In this document: in pieces, positions 25,513-33,185 of the stretch
How positions within the stretch are numbered: position 1 is the stretch's first letter
How the letters are laid out: every line of letters begins with the position of its first letter
Assembly: GCA_023453025.1 (NCBI GenBank)
Contig: JAEXUD010000026.1
Coordinates: 1-39,587 of the forward strand
Reading direction: 5' to 3'
Origin: Bacillota bacterium
Lineage (GTDB): Bacteria > Bacillota > Clostridia > Tissierellales > Sedimentibacteraceae
DNA: 39,587 bases
Program-made: the position numbers and the translations under genes
Notes under the pieces: model-generated
Seen by the model: the letters and a program-made list of their open reading frames with translations, nothing else
Told to the model about the DNA's origin: nothing
The model's database searches: none

Positions 25513-25549
25513 TCTACTATATAAACCATTTAACTGTCCAAATCGTTAC
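25513..25549 (-). promoter_or_regulatory. ECF-type promoter, copy C (before the lipoprotein)
   Basis: GTAACG (25544-25549), a 16-bp spacer, GGTTTA (25522-25527) and TATAGTAG on the minus strand. It is nearly identical to copy A and would transcribe the remnant leader and then the lipoprotein gene at 25351-24947. Confidence 0.68.
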
Positions 25550-25928
25550 ACTTTTTTTGGAAATAATATATTAAGCTTTCTTAACAATTTATCTATTTAT
25601 GCTTTCAGCAATTTTTTTAAATATTTCAATGCCTTATTGCCAGAAAGCACAAATTTATATTCCTCGTTCTGAAAAATAATCATATTACAGCTATAAATGT
25701 TTTTTCCTCTTTGCCCATCTCCCTGACCCCGGAATTTTCTTAATTAATTTTACATTAAGAGGCAATATTTTTCAACTGATTTAATTAGCAGGGAACCCGG
25801 AGACATGTTCTAAAGTAAAGTGTGCATACCCAAATTTTATTTAAGCTGCCTGTTATTGAACATACGGAGTCGGAGCATATATAAACGGGCAGTGTAAGCA
25901 ATTTATAAATTCTGCTTTAAAAGCATCT

Positions 25929-25962
25929 ATTATATAAACAGTTTAACTGCCCGAAGCGTTAC
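25929..25962 (-). promoter_or_regulatory. ECF-type promoter, copy D (relic)
   Basis: GTAACG (25957-25962), a 16-bp spacer, TGTTTA (25935-25940) and TATAATAG on the minus strand. It matches copy B with one change in the -10 region. It now precedes only the decayed cluster and begins 25 nt after the stop of the CoA-transferase gene. Confidence 0.6.
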
Positions 25963-25986
25963 AATTTTTTTGAAAAAATATTATTT

Positions 25987-27294
25987 TTATATAAGGTTAA
26001 ATTTTTTAGCATCTTCTGTGAGCTGATCCCTGAAATCAGGATGAGCGAGACTGATCATTGCCTTTACCCTGTCTGACATATTCAGTATCTTTAAATTTAC
26101 ACAGCCGTACTCGGTGGCGGCATATTGAATGTCGGATCTGGGGGTTGTAATTGCTGTTCCTGCAGGGAATGCTGTCACTATCTTGCTTATTCTTTTTCCG
26201 TCTTTTACAAAGCTTGAGGTAGTTGCAATAATAGACTTGCCTCCTTCCGACCACTGGGCGCCTCTTACGAAGTCCAGCTGTCCGCCTGTAGCGCTTTGCT
26301 GCTTCCATCCCAATGAATCAGATGCTGCCTGACCAAAAATATCAAATGCCATTGTTGTATTGATTGAAATCATTTTTTTGTTTTTTGCAATATTTCTTGG
26401 ATCGTTTACAAATGGAAACTCCGCACCATAAACCTTGTCATTTCTGTTCAGATATTTATATAATTCTGTTGATCCAAGAGCAAATGCAAAGACACTTTTT
26501 CCATCCATAAACCCTTTGCACTTATTTGTAACATTTTTGTTAATCATTAATTCCATCATGGGTTCGCTCAGCAATTCTGAATGGATTCCAAGGTCATTCT
26601 TGTTACCGAGTTCGAATCCTATAGCAGTCGACAGGGAGCCAAGTCCAAGCTGGATAGTAGCACCGTCCGGAACCTGGTCAGCAATAATATTTGATAGTGT
26701 CTTTGTTACTTCGTCGATTTCAGGATTTGCTAAGGTCACCAGCCTATCATCCGTCTCAATTATTGCATCTGCTTCAGAAACATGTATCAGGTTGTTTTGT
26801 CCATATATATATGGAGTCTGCTTATTAACCTGAACAATCACCCGGTCCGCACTTTCCTTAAGAAATTTATGAAGTGCGATACCTGACGGACCAAGACACA
26901 TATATCCATTCTCATCCGGCTCTGAAACCTCAAAGAAACATACATCCGGTCGTGCAACTTCCTTGCACCAGATATCAACCTGACTGAGATGTACTGATGT
27001 GAAGTTCAGTTTCAGTCCGTTATCTCTGGCTTTTCTTTCTTTAACTCCCATGAAAAAAGTAGAAAATGTAAATGGATTTCCATCTGCTTCATCATATAAC
27101 GGTGTCGGCTTTAATACCAGGGCACTTGTTATTTCAATACCTTCAAGCTCTTGTCGCCTGTCCCACAGCGATTTCATCAATTCAAAGGATACACTAGAAC
27201 TAGTACCGACATAAACTCTCTCCCCGGAATTAATAAGTCTGACCGCTTCCTCTGCATTCCTTAATTTTTGTTTATATTCATTACACCAGTTCAT
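25987..27294 (-). CDS. Acetyl-CoA hydrolase/transferase family CoA-transferase (butyryl- or 4-hydroxybutyrate:acetate type)
   Basis: The 435-residue protein has both halves of the acetyl-CoA hydrolase/transferase fold. The catalytic Glu is Glu240 in GIHSELLSEP. The oxyanion and CoA loops are IQLGLGSLSTAIG (214-226) and RGAQWSEGGKSIIATTSS. Length and motifs match butyryl-CoA:acetate and 4-hydroxybutyrate CoA-transferases, which move CoA between acetyl-CoA and another acid in the cytoplasm. It is the last gene of the sigma-54 operon, with AGGAGG before the ATG. It could activate the substrate or recover CoA from the end product. A hairpin with a T-run separates it from the permease gene, so its level may be lower than that of upstream genes. 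Confidence 0.9.
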   Translation of the reverse strand: MNWCNEYKQKLRNAEEAVRLINSGERVYVGTSSSVSFELMKSLWDRRQELEGIEITSALVLKPTPLYDEADGNPFTFSTFFMGVKERKARDNGLKLNFTSVHLSQVDIWCKEVARPDVCFFEVSEPDENGYMCLGPSGIALHKFLKESADRVIVQVNKQTPYIYGQNNLIHVSEADAIIETDDRLVTLANPEIDEVTKTLSNIIADQVPDGATIQLGLGSLSTAIGFELGNKNDLGIHSELLSEPMMELMINKNVTNKCKGFMDGKSVFAFALGSTELYKYLNRNDKVYGAEFPFVNDPRNIAKNKKMISINTTMAFDIFGQAASDSLGWKQQSATGGQLDFVRGAQWSEGGKSIIATTSSFVKDGKRISKIVTAFPAGTAITTPRSDIQYAATEYGCVNLKILNMSDRVKAMISLAHPDFRDQLTEDAKKFNLI

Positions 27295-27346
27295 ATTTTC
27301 CTCCTAAAAAACTCGTTGATTATTATTCGATATAAAAAAATGTTAT

Positions 27347-27377
27347 ATACTGCGATGCATCTTACACACCGCAGTAT
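27347..27377 (-). terminator. Intraoperonic terminator/attenuator before the CoA-transferase gene
   Basis: ATACTGCG (27347-27354) and CGCAGTAT (27370-27377) form a perfect 8-bp stem. On the minus strand a T7 run follows after about nine bases. It stands between the GntP and CoA-transferase genes and probably gives partial termination. Confidence 0.6.
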
Positions 27378-27394
27378 TTTATATTTTTCTCCTT

Positions 27395-28717
27395 TTAGAA
27401 AAGCATAACCAATATCACTAATGACACTAATGTAATAATAGTCGGTATTAATACAGTTGTCACAAATATATGTTTGTATGCATTCTTGTGAGTAAGGCCA
27501 AGTACTGCAAGTGTCAGGAATATTCCCGGTGAGTGCGGTAAAGTATCTAATGCACCGGCAGCAATGCTTACCAAACGATGTAATAAGTCCAGGTTCGCAC
27601 CTGAAGCTAAAAAGCTTTCCGTAAAAGAACCAAACATTATTCTTAATCCGCCTGATGATGATCCGGTTATGGCAGATACAACGCTTGTAGCAACCACTCC
27701 TTGTGTATATGGATTCATTTTCAGGCTTAGCACCCATTCAACTATTGATGCAAAGGCCTGAGATTTTGATACAACCGCACCAAAAGCAACAACAGCCGCA
27801 AATCCTCCAATAGCGCCGATACCGCCTTCTAACCCTGAGGATAGTATCTTTTTAATGTTTTTACCTTTAAATTTATCAAAATTAATAACAAATACAACCG
27901 CAGTACCCACTAGCATAGCTCCCGTGGCAAGCATGGTGGAATTAAGCCCAAATCTGCTTCCTGCCACAAGAATAGCAAGCAATATTATTATCGGTAAAAA
28001 TGCTTTAAATGATGATGGCAGCATGCTGCGACTCTCAGCTTCATTCTTTGCAACTTCAAAACCCTCTGGGTTTACCCAGCATTCGTTATTAGCTCTTACT
28101 TTCTTTTCAGCATAATTAAAATAAAATAACGTCATTACAATAAATGCTATTGAAGCAATAATTCCGAAAATAGGAGCAGCTGTTAATGTAGTTCCCAAAA
28201 ACTCGGTGGGAATAACGTTTGTAAGCGCAGGTGTTCCCGGAAGAGAAGTCATTGTAAGTGTCGACGAGCCGGCCGCTGTTGCAGCTACTATTAAATGCCG
28301 CGGCAGGTTTGCTTCTCTGAATAGCGTGTATGCAATCGGTGCCAAAGCATATATAACAACAAACAAGCTTATACCGCCATAGGTCAGCACTACAGTAATC
28401 GCATAGCAAACAATCAGCACTTTGCCCCTTCCGAACCAGTCAATAAACTGATACGCAATAGATGTCGCGCTTCCTGATTCACTCATGAAGCCGGCGTACA
28501 TGCTTGAACAGCATAATAACAAGAAATATCCGGCGTAAGCCCCTACGTAACCATTCATATAGAATTCTGAAAATCCCTGCCATATACCAATTCCATTTGT
28601 AAGTATTACTACCAGGGAAGCCAGAAGCGTAGATACAAGGGCGCCAAATCCTTTGTATGCGCCGACAGCAAGTACCACTACAGCTAATAAAAGACCAATA
28701 ATTCCTAGTGTATTCAT
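27395..28717 (-). CDS. GntP-family permease
   Basis: The 440-residue protein is almost wholly hydrophobic with about 12-13 helices. It shows GntP hallmarks: the N-terminal VLAVGAYKGFGALVSTLLAS, LPGTPALTNVIP, and a conserved C-terminal LLHRLVSIAAGALDTLPHSPG. The family brings in gluconate and other hydroxy or keto acids with protons. In this operon it should import the acid degraded by the neighbouring enzymes. AAAGGAG precedes the ATG. The substrate cannot be read from sequence. Confidence 0.9.
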   Translation of the reverse strand: MNTLGIIGLLLAVVVLAVGAYKGFGALVSTLLASLVVILTNGIGIWQGFSEFYMNGYVGAYAGYFLLLCCSSMYAGFMSESGSATSIAYQFIDWFGRGKVLIVCYAITVVLTYGGISLFVVIYALAPIAYTLFREANLPRHLIVAATAAGSSTLTMTSLPGTPALTNVIPTEFLGTTLTAAPIFGIIASIAFIVMTLFYFNYAEKKVRANNECWVNPEGFEVAKNEAESRSMLPSSFKAFLPIIILLAILVAGSRFGLNSTMLATGAMLVGTAVVFVINFDKFKGKNIKKILSSGLEGGIGAIGGFAAVVAFGAVVSKSQAFASIVEWVLSLKMNPYTQGVVATSVVSAITGSSSGGLRIMFGSFTESFLASGANLDLLHRLVSIAAGALDTLPHSPGIFLTLAVLGLTHKNAYKHIFVTTVLIPTIITLVSLVILVMLF

Positions 28718-28745
28718 GTTTTTTCTCCTTTAAAATTTTTATTTT

Positions 28746-28786
28746 TTAAAGAAATTGCATGATGAACCTATATGCAATTTCTTTAA
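28746..28786. repeat. Intercistronic 15-bp hairpin between the reductase and permease genes
   Basis: TTAAAGAAATTGCAT (28746-28760) and its exact complement (28772-28786) flank an 11-nt loop. No T-run follows on the minus strand, so mRNA processing or stability is more likely than termination. The rest of the 28718-28894 gap is featureless. Confidence 0.7.
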
Positions 28787-28894
28787 TTAACTTGATATTA
28801 AAACTCCTTTTTATACTGATATCTGTGAATTTATTTTTATTTCAAGTATGTTGAAGAATTCAAGGTTATAAATACTTAATATATTCTTTATTTT

Positions 28895-29638
28895 CTATGA
28901 TCTATACATTGCACCATTAACGCTGAGTGTAACACCGCTTATAAATCCGGCCTCTTCAGATGCAAGAAATGCTGTGGCTGCTGCTATATCTTCAGTTCTT
29001 CCTGTCCTGCCGACCGGAATGCTTGCAATAATTTCTGTCCTTATCTTTTCCGGAATTTCCTGTGTCATAGCTGTTTCAATAAATCCTGGTGCTATAGCAT
29101 TAACAGTAATTCCCTTTTTCCCTAATTCCATGGATAAGGTCTTAGTCAGTCCGATTATTCCTGCTTTAGCTGCTGAATAATTGGACTGACCATAGTTTCC
29201 GGAAAGACCAACCACTGAGCTTATGTTCAGGATTCTGCCATATCTGTTTGATTCCATATATTTGCTTAGCTCCTGTGTGACAATAAATACAGACTTCAAG
29301 TCAGAATTAAGCACTTCGTCCCATTGCTCATCGGTCATTTTTTTAAAGGATGCATCCCTTGTAACTCCTGCATTGTTGACTAATATGTCAATTCTGCCGT
29401 ATTTTTCAACAACTTTTTCTCCAAGAGCTTTAACTTCTTCTCTGTTTGTAACATTGCATTTAAGACCAAATGCTTCTCCGCCGTCATTTTTTATTTCAGC
29501 AACTGCTTTATTCACTTTATCTATATTTCTGCTGGTTACTACAACCTTTACGCCTTCTTTTGCAAGCCTTTTGGCTATTGCAAGTCCTATACCTTGAGTT
29601 GAGCCTGTTACAACTGCAACTCTGTTATTAAATATCAT
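28895..29638 (-). CDS. 3-oxoacyl reductase-like short-chain dehydrogenase (FabG type)
   Basis: This 247-residue SDR enzyme has the nucleotide motif TGSTQGIG (11-18), NNAG (88-91) and the catalytic Ser141, Tyr154 and Lys158 (NISSVVG...NYSAAKAG). The C-terminal GFISGVTLSVNGAMY is typical of FabG/acetoacetyl-CoA reductases. In this operon it more likely reduces or oxidises a 3-oxo/3-hydroxyacyl-CoA between the cleavage enzyme and thiolase than serves fatty acid synthesis. GAGGAGG precedes the ATG. Arg37 in the motif TSRN suggests NADP preference, which is tentative. Confidence 0.9.
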   Translation of the reverse strand: MIFNNRVAVVTGSTQGIGLAIAKRLAKEGVKVVVTSRNIDKVNKAVAEIKNDGGEAFGLKCNVTNREEVKALGEKVVEKYGRIDILVNNAGVTRDASFKKMTDEQWDEVLNSDLKSVFIVTQELSKYMESNRYGRILNISSVVGLSGNYGQSNYSAAKAGIIGLTKTLSMELGKKGITVNAIAPGFIETAMTQEIPEKIRTEIIASIPVGRTGRTEDIAAATAFLASEEAGFISGVTLSVNGAMYRS

Positions 29639-29694
29639 GATATGCCTCCTCGATTTTTGCCGATATTACTTAAAGTGTTGAATATTTAAATCTA

Positions 29695-30870
29695 TTATTT
29701 AGCATCTTGCTGTTCTATTTCAAAAATGCCGGCAGCACCCATTCCGCCGCCAATGCACATGGTGATTAGTGCGTATCTTCCGTTGGTGCGTTTCAGTTCG
29801 GACAGTGCTTTGCATGTGAGGACTGCTCCGGTAGCACCAAGCGGATGTCCAAGAGCCATAGCACCTCCATTGGGATTAATTTTCCCCAAAGGCAGCTTTA
29901 ACTCACGGATGCAAGCGATTGCTTGCGATGCAAAGGCCTCATTGATTTCAATTACATCCATATCATCGATAGTCAGGCCGGCGCGCTTCATTACTTTAGG
30001 CACGGCTACAATGGGACCTAAGCCCATAACATCGGCAGCAACACCGCCAACAGCAAAAGATACAAATTTCGCAACAGGAGTATAGCCAAGTTCTTCTGCC
30101 TTCTCACGTGACATCAATACAACAAAGCTTGTGCCGTCAGTCATCTGAGACGATGTAGCAGCAGTTACTAATCCGTATTCCTTAAACGGTGTTTTCAGTG
30201 AAGCCAGATCTAACATATTTGTATTTGGACGGATGCCTTCGTCCTGTGATATGACAACCGGTCCGTTATCTGTTTCTACTGTTATGGGAATAATCTCATC
30301 AATGAATTTTCCGGCAGCTTGAGCCGCTGCTGCTTTTTTGTGACTTTCTACAGCCATAGCTTCCATTTCATGTCTTGTAATTCCGCAGCGTTCAGCAACA
30401 TTTTCAGCAGTAAGCCCCATAGACATATAAGTGCCCGGAATTTGTTCAGCCAGCAACGCATCTTGATATTCTTCAGGATGTCCCATATTTGTATCGGTCA
30501 TCATTTCAACGCCGCCGGCTATTATTACATCCATTTGATTTGCCATAATAGCATTTGCAGCCGTAACTATGGTTTGAAGACCGGATGAACAAAATCTATT
30601 TACTGTCTGACCCGGGACAGAATCAGGAAAGCCCGCACGTTGAGCAATCAAACGCCCTATATTATAACCCGTATATCTTTCCGGTGTAGCACATCCTACA
30701 ATTACATCATCTACAACAGACGGATCAAAACCGGGCAGCTTTGCAATTACACCTTTCAGTGTCTGTGCGCCATATTCTATGGGATGAGTCTTTGCGAAAG
30801 AACCTTTATATGCCTTAGCTAGCGGTGAACGTCCATAAGCCACTATCACAGCATCCCTTTTGTTATTCAT
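29695..30870 (-). CDS. Thiolase (acetyl-CoA acyltransferase)
   Basis: This 391-residue thiolase has nucleophile Cys94 (NRFCSSGLQT), the His of INEAFASQ/NGGAMALGHPLGATG and the second Cys in CIGGGMG. It is of the FadA/acetyl-CoA acyltransferase type. It would split a 3-oxoacyl-CoA, such as acetoacetyl-CoA, to acetyl-CoA, or condense acetyl-CoA in the other direction. It lies between the BKACE and FabG-like genes with an AGGAGG ribosome site, so its likely job is handling the acetoacetate-derived or shortened acyl-CoA product. Confidence 0.92.
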   Translation of the reverse strand: MNNKRDAVIVAYGRSPLAKAYKGSFAKTHPIEYGAQTLKGVIAKLPGFDPSVVDDVIVGCATPERYTGYNIGRLIAQRAGFPDSVPGQTVNRFCSSGLQTIVTAANAIMANQMDVIIAGGVEMMTDTNMGHPEEYQDALLAEQIPGTYMSMGLTAENVAERCGITRHEMEAMAVESHKKAAAAQAAGKFIDEIIPITVETDNGPVVISQDEGIRPNTNMLDLASLKTPFKEYGLVTAATSSQMTDGTSFVVLMSREKAEELGYTPVAKFVSFAVGGVAADVMGLGPIVAVPKVMKRAGLTIDDMDVIEINEAFASQAIACIRELKLPLGKINPNGGAMALGHPLGATGAVLTCKALSELKRTNGRYALITMCIGGGMGAAGIFEIEQQDAK

Positions 30871-30943
30871 AATTACCTCCTAAATTTTCATAAATCAGCA
30901 AAGTATATAGTACAATATACCTTGCTTAAATAAATTAGCTGCA

Positions 30944-31783
30944 TTAGCGAACAAATGGTTTAATACCAAGAATTTCGCGCGCTTCTGCAGATGTAGCCGG
31001 CTGCTTGCCGAATTCCTTGACAATTCTAACAGCTCTTTCTACCATTAACGGATTTGTCGCTTTCACTCCACGTGACATATATAGATTGTCCTCAAGCCCA
31101 ACTCTTATATGACCGCCTAATGCTATGGCAGTATACATGATTGGAAGATGTCCGGTTCCGATACCCGTAGCCGACCATACGGTATTTTCCGGCAAATGTC
31201 TTACTAAATATAATAAATTGTCGACAGTGGCATCCATTCCGCCTAAAACGCCAAGAACTAATTGGCACCACATAGGATTTTTAATATATCCCTTTTCAAT
31301 GTAGTGTTTAGCATTTCCAAGCATACCGTAATCAAATATTTCCACTTCCGGTTTAACATCATTTTGATTGTACACGTTGCATAACTTCTTTAAGAAACCG
31401 GGATTGTTGTCAAATACAAAGGTATCTCCCCAGTTAAAAGAACCAACGTCGAATGAACCCATTTCAATTTCAGGGATTTCAGTAAAATGAGTCATCCGGT
31501 AATCTTCATTTGAAACAAATCCACCTGATGATGTACAGTTGATTACAACATCGCAATCTTTATGTTCTCTTATCAAGCGTACACTTTCTTTAAATCTTTC
31601 TGCATCCATAGTACCAACACCTTCATCATCTCTCATATGAAGATGTACTATGGCAGCTCCTGCCTGCCAGCATGCATAAGCGGCATCTGCTATTTCCTGT
31701 GGTGTATACGGAACATTGGGATTCTTTTCTTTTGGTGTAAGAGCACCTGTCAAAGCACATGAAATTATTACTTTATCGTTCAC
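30944..31783 (-). CDS. BKACE-family beta-keto acid cleavage enzyme (Kce-like)
   Basis: The 279-residue TIM-barrel enzyme starts with GTG behind AGGAGG. The zinc-binding His pair is in VHLHMRD (His47, His49). EIEMGSFDVGSFNWGD and HIRVGLEDNLYMSRG complete the family signature. BKACE enzymes (formerly DUF849) convert a beta-keto acid plus acetyl-CoA to acetoacetate plus a CoA ester. The best known member cleaves 3-keto-5-aminohexanoate in lysine fermentation. The other lysine-pathway genes (aminomutases, kdd, kal) are absent here, so this is a different, unidentified substrate. Confidence 0.9.
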   Translation of the reverse strand: MNDKVIISCALTGALTPKEKNPNVPYTPQEIADAAYACWQAGAAIVHLHMRDDEGVGTMDAERFKESVRLIREHKDCDVVINCTSSGGFVSNEDYRMTHFTEIPEIEMGSFDVGSFNWGDTFVFDNNPGFLKKLCNVYNQNDVKPEVEIFDYGMLGNAKHYIEKGYIKNPMWCQLVLGVLGGMDATVDNLLYLVRHLPENTVWSATGIGTGHLPIMYTAIALGGHIRVGLEDNLYMSRGVKATNPLMVERAVRIVKEFGKQPATSAEAREILGIKPFVR

Positions 31784-31824
31784 AATATCCTCCTAAAAAT
31801 TCATTTTTATTTGTTATAATCTAC

Positions 31825-32871
31825 TTATTTTTCTTTATACATTTCGTAGCTGAACCAGTCATCATTAAAGTACTCCAGATTGCTCATGGACAAAGGTAAT
31901 TCCTTGTTCTCGATTTTTTTAACAATTTCGATAACGGTATCGTTAAAAGGAGTAGGAATTCCATGTTTTTTACCGACTTCAGAAACATAGCCGTTAATCA
32001 TTTGAACTTCTGTAATTTTACCCTTTTCTAAATCCTGAAGCATGCTTGCCTTTGCATTAGGCGCGAATGAATACATGTATATAAACATCTTCTGATTTTC
32101 ATTGAATTGCTCTTGGTCCTTAATTGATAAGGAATCAGGAGATAACCCCAAAACCAATAGCGGCAATTCATAGCCTTCTGCCTCACAGCATACTTTAACC
32201 TCACGTCCTAAATAACTAACGCAAGCTCTTGCTTTTTCATTCTGCATCACTTGACCAAATGTACATCCGCATGCTGCAGACATACCGCTGACGCATGCAT
32301 TGTTAACCAGCTTGCCCCATCTGGAAGCCATAAGATTAGTTGACACTGATGTTGTACCCATATGATTCAGAATTTCTGCAATCTTCTGAATGCGTTCCGT
32401 TATTCTCCCGTCGATTTCTCCGATATCAAAAAAATGATCAAGATTGCTGACATCCTGTGTCAATTCGGATACACCGGGAGCAGAAAAAGTTGCGCTCCAA
32501 AGTACTGCACCGCCAACTGTACGGTTTTCACCTACATACTTTGCAACAAAAGGCTCCGGCACACCGTTCTGAAGTGTACATACAGTACTGTTATCATCCA
32601 GATGAGGAAGCAGCTGAGGAAGGATAACTTCATTGGCAGTTTGTTTGGTAAACAGAAATACAATATCGTAAATACCCTCCATTTCATCAGGTGTATACGC
32701 CTTGACAGGAACCGTAAAATCCACCTTTCCAATAATATGAGCACCTTTTTCATTCAATACCTTTACATGCTCTTCGTAGTTATCGATAAAATCTACAGAA
32801 CATCCATTTTTGGTCAAGAACGCACCCAGAACAGTGCCCATAGACCCGCAACCTAAAATAGCAATTCGCAT
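31825..32871 (-). CDS. Ketopantoate reductase-like (ApbA/PanE) dehydrogenase
   Basis: The 348-residue protein has a Rossmann start AILGCGSMGTVLGAFL (residues 3-18) and a C-terminal ketopantoate reductase helix domain with GKLVNNACVSGMSA, where the conserved Lys should hold the substrate. At ~350 residues it is longer than typical PanE (~300). It is the first gene of the sigma-54 operon, not near pantothenate genes, so I infer oxidation of the imported hydroxy acid to the keto acid used by the BKACE enzyme. GGAGG precedes the ATG. True pantothenate function is unlikely from context. Confidence 0.85.
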   Translation of the reverse strand: MRIAILGCGSMGTVLGAFLTKNGCSVDFIDNYEEHVKVLNEKGAHIIGKVDFTVPVKAYTPDEMEGIYDIVFLFTKQTANEVILPQLLPHLDDNSTVCTLQNGVPEPFVAKYVGENRTVGGAVLWSATFSAPGVSELTQDVSNLDHFFDIGEIDGRITERIQKIAEILNHMGTTSVSTNLMASRWGKLVNNACVSGMSAACGCTFGQVMQNEKARACVSYLGREVKVCCEAEGYELPLLVLGLSPDSLSIKDQEQFNENQKMFIYMYSFAPNAKASMLQDLEKGKITEVQMINGYVSEVGKKHGIPTPFNDTVIEIVKKIENKELPLSMSNLEYFNDDWFSYEMYKEK

Positions 32872-32927
32872 AATATTACCTCCATATATTAATTAAACTA
32901 AAATTTTTCCCTGCAAATTTATTAATA

Positions 32928-32943
32928 GCAACTAGTGTGCCAA
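32928..32943 (-). promoter_or_regulatory. Sigma-54 promoter of the BKACE operon
   Basis: On the minus strand the sequence TTGGCACACTAGTTGC contains a perfect -24 TGGCAC and -12 TTGC with the required 5-bp spacing. It lies about 57-72 nt before the first gene of the operon, in the intergenic region shared with the divergent activator gene. Confidence 0.9.
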
Positions 32944-33080
32944 TTTATCCTTATTTGTTTTTTCATGCACAATTATTTAAATTCTTACTTGTTTTAAGCA
33001 TTGGAAGTACAAGAAAATCACATACGATTTAATTTTTTAAGCTTAGATTGTGTTTTGATTAATAATTCTACAAAAAATAC

Positions 33081-33133
33081 TTGCGAAAACGCAAATTTTT
33101 GCATTTTCGCAAGTATATCTTGCATTATCGCAA
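33081..33133. promoter_or_regulatory. Three enhancer sites (UAS) for the sigma-54 activator
   Basis: Three 14-bp sites share TTGC-N6-GCAA: TTGCGAAAACGCAA (33081-33094), TTGCATTTTCGCAA (33099-33112) and TTGCATTATCGCAA (33120-33133). They start 18 and 21 bp apart. The first two together form a larger near-palindrome (about 33079-33114). They lie ~140-190 bp upstream of the -24 box, the usual distance for a looping enhancer. Confidence 0.85.
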
Positions 33134-33185
33134 ATTACATGATAATATTTATTAAATTATTTAAAAATATTAGGGAGATTATCTT

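Larger units (their letters stand above)
25463..25985 (-). pseudogene. Decayed second copy of the sigma/anti-sigma cluster with coding interiors deleted
   Basis: Three blocks match the intact cluster in order. About 25463-25693 corresponds to about 22660-22891 (secreted-gene start, promoter A, end of the anti-sigma gene). About 25694-25854 corresponds to about 24034-24189 (start of the sigma gene, gap, end of the sigma-like gene). About 25885-25985 corresponds to about 24630-24730 (leader and promoter B). Roughly 1.1 kb and 0.44 kb of coding sequence are missing at the two joints. The ATG of the secreted gene survives at 25490 with MKKLSILSI, then the frame runs into unrelated sequence. Divergence is modest, with scattered single-base changes. 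Confidence 0.82.

Noticed and set aside
27291..27737. 148-residue minus-strand open frame
   Set aside because: It overlaps the GntP permease gene in another frame, is rich in Cys/Tyr/Arg, and has no ribosome site or family match.
29726..30085. 119-residue plus-strand open frame inside the thiolase gene
   Set aside because: It is an antisense shadow of a well-conserved thiolase and has no ribosome site.
32362..32856. 164-residue plus-strand open frame opposite the PanE-like gene
   Set aside because: It is antisense to a clear Rossmann dehydrogenase, with composition typical of shadow frames.
25987..32871. Lysine fermentation (kamA-kce-kdd) operon
   Set aside because: Only the kce-like gene is present. 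Aminomutases, 3,5-diaminohexanoate dehydrogenase and 3-aminobutyryl-CoA ammonia-lyase are absent, while GntP and PanE-like genes point to a hydroxy acid.
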